This document shows, one piece after another, positions 15,442-21,967 of a stretch of 32,286 nt of DNA. The notes beneath the pieces are model-generated. The model ran no database searches. It saw only the letters and a program-made list of their open reading frames with translations, and had not been told where the DNA came from. Both the position numbers and the translations under genes were made by a program. The first letter of the stretch is position 1; every line of letters begins with the position of its first letter. The stretch comes from an uncultured Bacteroidota bacterium (GTDB lineage: Bacteria > Bacteroidota > Bacteroidia > Chitinophagales > Chitinophagaceae): NCBI GenBank assembly GCA_903926605.1, contig CAIYJV010000315.1:1-32286 (forward strand). The letters are read 5' to 3'.

Positions 15442-16011
15442 ATGAAAAATATTTTGTTCACGCTGCTGTTCACAGGCTTCTGTTGTCCGGCTCCAAAAAT
15501 CTTCGCAAAAACCATGCACACAAGCCAAGCAAGTTCATCGGGCACCATCATCAAGAATGGAAAAACAATTCAAACCTGGATCATTATTAACTGCCCGGCG
15601 GCAAAAGTCTGGCAAGTGCTTTCTGATTTCGAAGCCTACCCGGACTGGAATCCTTTTATCCGCGAAATTTCGGGCAACTCACAACACGGAGACCATTTGC
15701 GCGTAACGCTCCGTCCGCCCGAAAGCAAGGGCATGACTTTCAAGCCGCGTATACTATGTTGCGACCCGGAAAAAGAGTTGAGATGGATTGGAAAACTGAT
15801 GCTCCCCTACGTTTTTGATGGAGAGCACGTATTCACCCTGACGGACAATAGCGACGGCACCTGTACATTCACACAATCAGAGCACTTCAGAGGCCTATTG
15901 GTACCATTTCTGAAGAACATGCTGGACAATAATACCAGAAAAGGATTCATACTGATGAACGAAGCACTGAAACGGCGTTGTGAAGCCATGGTTGCTGACT
16001 ATTCAATTTGA
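15442..16011 (+). CDS. Exported SRPBCC-domain protein
   Basis: A 189-residue protein with a likely signal peptide (MKNILFTLLFTGFCCPAPKI) and then an SRPBCC (START/Bet v1-like) domain: IIINCPAAKVWQVLSDFEAY, PDWNPFIREISG, GDHLRVTLRPP and FTQSEHFRGLLVPFLKNML. This fold binds hydrophobic ligands in a deep cavity. SRPBCC proteins are usually cytoplasmic, so the leader is notable; if a start beyond it were used the protein would be cytosolic. I chose the ATG at 15442; the longer frame begins with ATG at 15400. It is the last gene of the run and is 54 bases after the regulator. Confidence 0.8.
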   Translation: MKNILFTLLFTGFCCPAPKIFAKTMHTSQASSSGTIIKNGKTIQTWIIINCPAAKVWQVLSDFEAYPDWNPFIREISGNSQHGDHLRVTLRPPESKGMTFKPRILCCDPEKELRWIGKLMLPYVFDGEHVFTLTDNSDGTCTFTQSEHFRGLLVPFLKNMLDNNTRKGFILMNEALKRRCEAMVADYSI

Positions 16012-16099
16012 AGTGTTTTTTACGACCAGTTAAAAAGTTATACTTTTGAATTACTATTTATTGGCTGAAAGGGATCTCCAGATAAATAAGGCAAGGTGA

Positions 16100-16237
16100 A
16101 AAGGCGTATATAACTACGAACATACCAATGGCACGATTCCAGTTTCACTTGGCGGGCTGCCCGACGGTGTTTATACGGTTCGCGTAGTAGCAGGAAAGGA
16201 AAATCATACCGCATTGATTACCTTAAAGCGCGAATAA
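16100..16237 (+). pseudogene. Relic of a T9SS type A C-terminal sorting domain
   Basis: The frame ends in KGVYNYEHTNGTIPVS, LGGLPDGVYTVRVV, AGKENHTALITLKRE, stop. This is the final half of a T9SS sorting domain, with the conserved LPDGVYTVRV strand and the terminal K/R. An in-frame TGA at 16097-16099 separates it from upstream sequence and the usual PNP motif is missing, so this is the orphan end of an eroded secreted-protein gene. It lies between the SRPBCC gene and the conserved secreted protein. Confidence 0.6.
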
Positions 16238-16259
16238 AAATTTGTTATATTGTTTTGCC

Positions 16260-16781
16260 ATGCGCCGTTGCCCGATACCCTTTAAATTGTACCAGATGTT
16301 GCGAACTGCTGTTTTTGTGTTTCTTGCTTTTGTGACCAGCCTTAGTGCGTCTGTCGCTCAGCCAATGGTAGCACACAAACACATGATCATCTACAAGACC
16401 AGAGCGGAATTGTACGACCATGTGCCGGTTTTGTTGGCACCTGACAAAAAATCGGTGGTCTCGTTTCCGGACCCGATGGACATTCGTGCGGCCAGCACCC
16501 GGCTTTTGCCCATTCAGCTTCATGATGGTTACTTGTTGAGCGCTGCAGGCGTAAACGAGCATACGGCGTTTCTGAAACTTACCTATCGTCAATATGCAGA
16601 TTTACAATCAGCCCCATCGCCACAACAGCTGCATGAAATGGTTGAAGAAAAAAACCCTTTTCAGGCATTGTGCGATTGTGGAGTGGCAAAAAACCCAGAA
16701 CAGATACCCCAGGAATTGAACGAACTGATAGATAAAAAACTGGTAAAAAAAAGGTGCCGTAAAATGCACGCCAAAAACTGA
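16260..16781 (+). CDS. Secreted conserved protein of unknown function
   Basis: A 173-residue exported protein. The signal sequence is best seen from the second ATG at 16296 (MLRTAVFVFLAFVTSLSASV, then AQ), so either 16260 or 16296 may be the true start. The mature part has MIIYKTRAELYDHVPVLL, APDKKSVVSFPDPMDIR, LHDGYLLSAAGVNEHTAFLK and a Cys pair in LCDCG, then KKRCRKM. The pattern (YKT..-Y...VPV.LS.DKK..VSYP.P.D, GYLLD..G....AFL) recurs in uncharacterised proteins of Bacteroidota that I recall, but I know no function. The three cysteines may form a disulfide. A terminator follows at 16816. Confidence 0.75.
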   Translation: MRRCPIPFKLYQMLRTAVFVFLAFVTSLSASVAQPMVAHKHMIIYKTRAELYDHVPVLLAPDKKSVVSFPDPMDIRAASTRLLPIQLHDGYLLSAAGVNEHTAFLKLTYRQYADLQSAPSPQQLHEMVEEKNPFQALCDCGVAKNPEQIPQELNELIDKKLVKKRCRKMHAKN

Positions 16782-16815
16782 TTTCCTGAGGAAGGTACCA
16801 ATCTATTGTATAAGC

Positions 16816-16855
16816 AAGGGCTGCTCCAGAGAAAAGGAGCAGCCCTTTACATTTA
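16816..16855 (+). terminator. Terminator after the secreted unknown protein
   Basis: AAGGGCTGCTCC (16816-16827) and GGAGCAGCCCTT (16836-16847) form a perfect 12-bp stem with an 8-base loop. The T-tract (TTTACATTT) is only moderate. Confidence 0.7.
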
Positions 16856-16897
16856 GGATAAACGGAACAGCTGCTCGTACCTATTAAAACAATTTAA

Positions 16898-16928
16898 TTT
16901 TAACAAACGTTAAATTTTCTTAACTTTG
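16898..16928 (+). promoter_or_regulatory. Putative promoter of the BNR-repeat protein
   Basis: TAACTTTG (16921-16928) matches the Bacteroidota -7 box, 59 bases before the ATG. There is no clear TTTG -33 box; instead TTTAAC and GTTAAA (about 16899-16914) form an inverted repeat with a 4-base spacer just upstream, a possible regulator site. Confidence 0.4.
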
Positions 16929-16986
16929 ATATTACCCGCATTTTAAATATTGCTATTCTTTTCATGCAAGCTAATACCTCCTGTTT

Positions 16987-19656
16987 ATGAAGTTTTGTAC
17001 ACTTGTTGCCATGTGCTTACTTGCCGCAACCGGAATGCAGGCGCAACCTATTCTGCAAGGCATGGGAACCAGAGTGAAACTTGAGGACGCCGTGGCACGG
17101 TATAAAGAAAACCACCGGGATCGTAATGTTTCCAGAGAAGACGACAAACCCAATACCGGCAAATCGTTTGACTTGCGTCAGCTGATGAAGGGAGAGCAGG
17201 AACACGATTACCGCTTCAACCGCTGGCTGTGGTACTGGCAGCGCCACACCGACCAAAATGGGTATCTGGTTTCGCCCGCCGCGACCTGGAAGGGCATGCA
17301 AAACACACAATACAAAAGAGATAGCCACTATAGTGAGCGAACCACCTCAAGTAGCCTGAACTGGACATTCCAGGGGCCAGATTCATCGGGGGCATTCACG
17401 GGTGACGGCGCAGGTTCAGGAGTTGGAAGGATCAATGTGATCGCTTTTCACCCCTCGGACTCTAATATATACATTATTGGGTCGCCCGGTGGTGGCGCAT
17501 GGCGCACCACGAATGATGGACATAACTGGACCTGCCTGACCGATATGCTTCCTAACCTGAGCATAGGTGATATTAAATACAATCCAATGAATGCAAATAC
17601 GATCTATTTGTGTTCAGGTGACCGCGATGGTGGTGACTACCCCGGAATAGGAGTGTTGAAATCTTATAATGGCGGAACAAGCTGGCAAATGACCGGCATG
17701 CTCTGGCCGGATTCACTCTACAATACAGCAAACTGCATACTCGTCAATCCCCTTGATTCCAACTCGTTGATACTGGGTACTACGAATGGCCTTTTTCGCT
17801 CCTTTGACGGAGGCACAAGCTGGTCGCTGCACAGCGCCGGCAACTTCATTCAAATAGTTTACCGCCCAGGTGACACCGGCATCGTATATGCAGGCACTTC
17901 TAACTATAGCGCATCTGCACAGGTGTACCGTAGTGCCGATGGCGGCAATAGCTGGACTCAGATAACCAGTTTTACCGATGTAGACAGGGTATCTGTTGCC
18001 GTAACTCCAGCCAGCGTGAACATGGTAATGGCCTTGTGCTCGGCTTCAAGCGGCTCTAACGCCGATGGGCTGGAGGGCATTTACAAATCAATTGATGCCG
18101 GGCTTTCTTTTTCAATTCTTTATTCAGGAGGCTGCACAGGTGTTCACAATATGTTGGGCTGGAGCGCCAACGCATCGGATTGTGGCGGGCAGGGTTGGTA
18201 CGATCTGCCAATAGCCATAAGCCCAGTCAATGCCAGTGTGGTGTATATAGGCGGCGTGAACGCCTGGAAGTCTACCGACGGCGGCACAACCTGGACCATT
18301 TTGAACCAGTGGACACAGGATGCTCCCGGAGTAAAAGTGATTCATGCAGACAAACATTGTATGACGTTCAATCCCCTGTGCCCTGTAAGATTTTTTGAAA
18401 CCAACGATGGTGGCGTTTACAGCGCCTACAACCCTACCAGTTCGGGTACGTGGCGCAATCTGACCAACCGAATGGGCATCACAGAATTTTACGGAGTAGG
18501 CGTGAGTCCAATTGCACCCTTTGTTATTGCTGGCGCTCAAGACGTGGGTACTAAACTAATCCGGCCTGGACTTTATGAAGAGGCCGATGGTGGCGATGGC
18601 ATGTGGTCGCAACTGGATTACACAGACAGTACTGTGGGCTATTCCTCATCAGAATACGGGTACATTGATATCATAGACCCTACAGCGTCACAACCAGACC
18701 TGACTGCAAATGACATTTCAATGAACATATCGGGAGGCAGCGTGGAAGGATCCGGCTCATGGGTAACCCCTTTTATGATAGAGCCTGGTTGCCACACTTG
18801 TCTGGTTGCCGGATACAATGCCGTATTTAAGTCTGGCAATCAGGGAGGCTCCTGGACGGCTCTTTCACCCGACTTCACCAATACCCTTTCCAAAGTAGCA
18901 CTTACAGAGGCAGACTCCAATACTATTTATGTGTCTGAAGACTATTACGGCACTCCGCTGCACTATACCCGGAACAATGGGACTTCCTGGACCGACCTAC
19001 TGGTACCGTATTCGTCTGTTCATGTTTCGGATGTGGTTGCGGACCCCAGGAATGCAGATCACATCTGGGTTACATTCAGCGGCTATGGCGCCAACCACAT
19101 TTCAGAGTGGACCAGCACCGGTGGTTGGCATCCATTCGACGCAGGCATACCAGATATGCCTGTGCATTGCATTGCAATCAATAAACTAACACGCGAAATG
19201 TATGCCGGCACAGAAACTGGTGTGTATTACAGGGATAGTACCATGACATCCTGGATACCTAATTCTAATGGCATACCGGCAGTCGCAGTCATTGATCTGG
19301 AAATAAACTATGGCGCGGGAGAGATTTGGGCAGCCACCTTTGGCAGGAGTCTGTGGAGCGCCATGCTGCCCACGTTAGTGCCCACCATCGCACCTTTTTC
19401 CAGCGACGGAATTAGTGTGGCGCCCAATCCCACCACAGGCAGTTTTGTGGTAACACTGAATCGTATTAGCGACCCTTTAGTTAGCATGCAGCTAACCGAC
19501 GTAACAGGACGTACGGCATGGTCCCAGGAAAATATGACCAATACCGGTGCCGGTATCACTATTACAGCCAACGGCCTTCGGGCGGGTATTTACATACTCG
19601 AAGTGTTTGCCAAAGGAAATCTGGCCGGACGGCAACAAATTGTTATAGCGCGCTAG
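16987..19656 (+). CDS. Secreted BNR/sortilin-like repeat protein with T9SS type A sorting domain
   Basis: An 889-residue secreted protein: signal peptide (MKFCTLVAMCLLAATGMQAQ), a propeller-like body with about nine BNR/Asp-box-type repeats (for example WRTTNDGHNW, FRSFDGGTSW, YRSADGGNSW, WKSTDGGTTW, FKSGNQGGSW), and a C-terminal sorting domain from about 807 (VAPNPTTGSFVVTL...GIYILEV...IVIAR). T9SS would carry it over the outer membrane and the domain would be removed or anchored. The repeats resemble VPS10/sialidase-type propellers, but sialidase catalytic residues cannot be claimed. Possible roles are carbohydrate or protein binding. It has its own promoter and a strong terminator. Confidence 0.9.
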   Translation: MKFCTLVAMCLLAATGMQAQPILQGMGTRVKLEDAVARYKENHRDRNVSREDDKPNTGKSFDLRQLMKGEQEHDYRFNRWLWYWQRHTDQNGYLVSPAATWKGMQNTQYKRDSHYSERTTSSSLNWTFQGPDSSGAFTGDGAGSGVGRINVIAFHPSDSNIYIIGSPGGGAWRTTNDGHNWTCLTDMLPNLSIGDIKYNPMNANTIYLCSGDRDGGDYPGIGVLKSYNGGTSWQMTGMLWPDSLYNTANCILVNPLDSNSLILGTTNGLFRSFDGGTSWSLHSAGNFIQIVYRPGDTGIVYAGTSNYSASAQVYRSADGGNSWTQITSFTDVDRVSVAVTPASVNMVMALCSASSGSNADGLEGIYKSIDAGLSFSILYSGGCTGVHNMLGWSANASDCGGQGWYDLPIAISPVNASVVYIGGVNAWKSTDGGTTWTILNQWTQDAPGVKVIHADKHCMTFNPLCPVRFFETNDGGVYSAYNPTSSGTWRNLTNRMGITEFYGVGVSPIAPFVIAGAQDVGTKLIRPGLYEEADGGDGMWSQLDYTDSTVGYSSSEYGYIDIIDPTASQPDLTANDISMNISGGSVEGSGSWVTPFMIEPGCHTCLVAGYNAVFKSGNQGGSWTALSPDFTNTLSKVALTEADSNTIYVSEDYYGTPLHYTRNNGTSWTDLLVPYSSVHVSDVVADPRNADHIWVTFSGYGANHISEWTSTGGWHPFDAGIPDMPVHCIAINKLTREMYAGTETGVYYRDSTMTSWIPNSNGIPAVAVIDLEINYGAGEIWAATFGRSLWSAMLPTLVPTIAPFSSDGISVAPNPTTGSFVVTLNRISDPLVSMQLTDVTGRTAWSQENMTNTGAGITITANGLRAGIYILEVFAKGNLAGRQQIVIAR

Positions 19657-19678
19657 CTCCTGAGCCCAAAACTTTATC

Positions 19679-19709
19679 CACCCGGACCAGGGTCCGGGTG
19701 TCCTTTTTC
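19679..19709 (+). terminator. Terminator after the BNR-repeat protein
   Basis: CACCCGGACC (19679-19688) and GGTCCGGGTG (19691-19700) form a GC-rich stem with a tight loop, followed by TCCTTTTT. It lies 22 bases after the stop codon. Confidence 0.85.
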
Positions 19710-19760
19710 TGTGTTATTGCCTATCTTACGAACTGAAAACGCCCTCCGAAACCGATACCT

Positions 19761-20366
19761 ATGGATTGTCCTTTGTTCCGTTCGAAACTAAATGAAGAAG
19801 TAAATGAATTTGGCATTTCGCGCTGCTTCGACGCGGGTACTACCATACTGGAAATTGATAGTTATATCAAGGTACTGCCGATCGTGAAAAAAGGCAGTGT
19901 AAAGGTGATTCGTACAGACCAGGACTATAAAGAAATACTGTTGTATTATATCAAGCCGGGAGAGAGCTGCATCATGTCTTTTCTTTCCGGTATACACGCA
20001 AAGAAGAGCAAGGTAAGAGCCGTGATAGAAGAAGACGCCGAACTGCTACTGATACCTATAGACAAAGCAGGAGCCTGGCTTGCGGAATATCCCGAATGGA
20101 GCGATTTTATCTTCAACCTTTATGAAACCCGGTTTGAAGAACTACTGGAGACTGTGAACTCACTGGCTTTTCAAAAACTGGACGAACGGCTTTTGCAACT
20201 TCTGAATCAGAAAGCGGTGCTATACCACACGCGTGAACTACCGGTAACCCATCAGCAACTTGCCGACGAAATGGCTACCACCCGCGAAGTAGTGAGCCGC
20301 ATATTGAAACAAATGGAAAATGCTGGGGTTGTAAGGCTGTCGCGAAACAAAATTTTGCTTGTGTGA
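19761..20366 (+). CDS. Crp/Fnr-family transcription regulator
   Basis: A 201-residue regulator, unlike the other two in the window: it has a full winged helix-turn-helix (THQQLADEMATTREVVSRIL KQ, then NAGVVRLSRNKILLV). The sensor part includes IVKKGSVKVIRTDQDYKEIL and PGESCIMSFLSGIHAKK. Cys residues at positions 3, 22 and in GESC are not arranged as an FNR iron-sulfur cluster. The family often controls redox, sulfur or oxygen responses; here a DUF2892 protein follows on the same strand and a DsbD-like protein is convergent, which suits a thiol or sulfide link but does not prove it. Confidence 0.88.
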   Translation: MDCPLFRSKLNEEVNEFGISRCFDAGTTILEIDSYIKVLPIVKKGSVKVIRTDQDYKEILLYYIKPGESCIMSFLSGIHAKKSKVRAVIEEDAELLLIPIDKAGAWLAEYPEWSDFIFNLYETRFEELLETVNSLAFQKLDERLLQLLNQKAVLYHTRELPVTHQQLADEMATTREVVSRILKQMENAGVVRLSRNKILLV

Positions 20367-20398
20367 CATTTGGTACAGAACACGCATTTGCAGGGTTC

Positions 20399-20406
20399 TA
20401 CATTTG
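20399..20406 (+). promoter_or_regulatory. Putative -7 box for the DUF2892 gene
   Basis: TACATTTG is an exact TAnnTTTG match in the 94-base gap after the Crp gene, 55 bases before the DUF2892 ATG. The nearest TTTG upstream is 26 bases away, longer than usual, so this is tentative. Confidence 0.3.
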
Positions 20407-20460
20407 TGAAATACCGGATGAAACAACCGGCTGATCGTTCACAAAAAACCAATCCAACAA

Positions 20461-20673
20461 ATGAAAAAGAACATGGGAGGCGCAGACCGCGCCATTCGCA
20501 TCCTGATCGCGGTAGTAGCTGCGGCACTTTACCTGACACACACAGTAACAGGCACATTTGGCATTGTATTGCTGGCTGTTGCTGGCATATTTGTACTCAC
20601 CAGCCTCATTAGTTTTTGTCCATTGTATACTTTGTTCGGTATAAAGACTTGCAAAGTACAGGACTCCAAATAG
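20461..20673 (+). CDS. DUF2892 (YgaP-like) small membrane protein
   Basis: A 70-residue protein starting MKKNMGGADRAIRILIAVVA, typical of DUF2892, with two hydrophobic helices and a conserved Cys-bearing end, FCPLYTLFGIKTCK. The domain is found alone or fused to rhodanese, as in E. coli YgaP, and often near sulfur or thiol genes; the molecular role is unclear. It follows a Crp/Fnr regulator on the same strand. Confidence 0.85.
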   Translation: MKKNMGGADRAIRILIAVVAAALYLTHTVTGTFGIVLLAVAGIFVLTSLISFCPLYTLFGIKTCKVQDSK

Positions 20674-20683
20674 TATTTGCTAT

Positions 20684-20714
20684 GGACCGGCAAACATGTG
20701 TGCTTTGCCGGTCC
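20684..20714. terminator. Hairpin between convergent genes, likely terminator
   Basis: GGACCGGCAAA (20684-20694) and TTTGCCGGTCC (20704-20714) form a perfect 11-bp stem with a 9-base loop, between the DUF2892 stop (20673) and the convergent DsbD-like stop (20743). There is only a short T-run on the plus side, so termination is likely but not certain. Confidence 0.55.
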
Positions 20715-20742
20715 GTAGCTTTTACGGTCCAGCACCTAAAAA

Positions 20743-21861
20743 CTATCTGGATTGTGGCAGGAAAGCCTGAACATGATACAAGGGTGCACCCCAAAGGCCG
20801 GGCAGCAGGTAAACAGAAAACGACAAAAACGCTATGGCCAGTACCAATCTGGAAATAGACACATAGTCCTGCCCGTACACGTTCTGAATGTGCAAATAAT
20901 CGTTAGACAGACGTACATAACCCAACATGTACAAGCCCATCATTCCCGCCAAGCACATCACCATAACAATAAAAATATCGTTGTCAATCAGATTCCAGTC
21001 TAGCGCAATATCGGCATTGGAAAGAAATTTGAGACACAACAACAGCGAAAAAAAACCAAGCAGAACCTTTACATGATTCAGCCAGGTAATAGATTTAGAA
21101 ATCAGGTTGATAAAAACGGGAAATACAAAGGGAAGAACAAAACCAAACGAGAAGCCCAGCATCCCGGTCAACGGCCCTAAAAATCCGCCTTTCCCGGCAA
21201 ACAAAAGCACCAGCCCGGCTATGGGCCCGGTAGAAGATATCGTTAATACAGGCAGTGACAAAGCCATAAAAAATATACCCTTAAAACTGTCCAGTCCGGC
21301 TTTTGAATTTATTTTCTGGGCCCATTTCACCGGCAGGTTTATTTCAAACGCGCCCAGAAAGGAAAGGCCCAGCATAAGGAATATCCTACAGAAAATAAGA
21401 TTGAACAGCCAGTGGTCGGCAAACTGATAGAATCCTGTGGTGGTGACGATCACAGACAGAATGAGACCCAGCGCCAGAAATATGGAGATGAGCGACAAAG
21501 CATAGAAAATGTTGTTGCGCAACACATGTCCCCTATTTTTGCTGATCACGGAAATATAGTTGAGCGTAAGCGGCAGGATGGCATACACATAGGGCGTAAA
21601 GACCGCCAGGATACCGAGAAAAAACGATTCAAAAAACAACCACAATAGCGGTTTCTGGCGGTCTTTGAAATGAGCATTTGCCCAACGTGAAAAAGGCCCG
21701 TTTCCCGCTTTTAAAACCAATATATGGCCCTGTGCGTGTGTACTAATAGAAACGCCAGATTGGGTTGCCACCGAACGCGATGTTGCAAAACTTGTTGCAT
21801 GCAGGAACAAAGAGCCCAGGACAAATACAAACACATAAAATGACCTGACAAATACTCCCAT
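20743..21861 (-). CDS. DsbD/CcdA-type membrane protein lacking the redox cysteines
   Basis: A 372-residue protein with a signal-like N-terminus (MGVFVRSFYVFVFVLGSLFL) and then the eight-helix DsbD/CcdA transmembrane domain from about 71. It follows Bacteroidota DsbD closely: the FTP..YAILPLT loop, FLGAFEINLPVKW, KAGLDSFKGIFFMAL, GGFLGPLTGMLGFS, WLNHVKVLLGFFSLLLCLKF, LSNADI and YLLPGLWGAPL. Yet the catalytic cysteine of TPCVFPMIP is Tyr91 (TPYVYAILP) and the partner cysteine of SCTGP is Ser210 (SSTGP). The C-terminal thioredoxin domain is absent. The only cysteines, 158, 276 and 303, are elsewhere in membrane helices. It cannot carry electrons in the usual way. The ATG at 21861 is preferred to TTG at 21867. 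Confidence 0.85.
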   Translation of the reverse strand: MGVFVRSFYVFVFVLGSLFLHATSFATSRSVATQSGVSISTHAQGHILVLKAGNGPFSRWANAHFKDRQKPLLWLFFESFFLGILAVFTPYVYAILPLTLNYISVISKNRGHVLRNNIFYALSLISIFLALGLILSVIVTTTGFYQFADHWLFNLIFCRIFLMLGLSFLGAFEINLPVKWAQKINSKAGLDSFKGIFFMALSLPVLTISSTGPIAGLVLLFAGKGGFLGPLTGMLGFSFGFVLPFVFPVFINLISKSITWLNHVKVLLGFFSLLLCLKFLSNADIALDWNLIDNDIFIVMVMCLAGMMGLYMLGYVRLSNDYLHIQNVYGQDYVSISRLVLAIAFLSFSVYLLPGLWGAPLYHVQAFLPQSR

Positions 21862-21921
21862 GGGCAAAACAAATTTCAGGGTTTACCCGATACGAACTGA
21901 AAACAAAAATAAACTCAGCGG

Positions 21922-21929
21922 CAAAATTA
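21922..21929 (-). promoter_or_regulatory. Putative -7 box for the DsbD-like gene
   Basis: On the minus strand TAATTTTG (21929-21922) matches TAnnTTTG, 60 bases before the ATG. A -33 TTG at ideal spacing is not seen. Confidence 0.35.
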
Positions 21930-21967
21930 CAAAGCCTTCAATTGTTTTTCAGTAACGAGGTCTGAAG

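Noticed and set aside
17400-19100. Repeated short blocks in the large secreted protein, checked as a possible nucleotide repeat array
   Set aside because: The repeats are at the protein level (BNR/Asp-box, DGG.SW) with diverged DNA, so this is neither a CRISPR nor a tandem DNA repeat.
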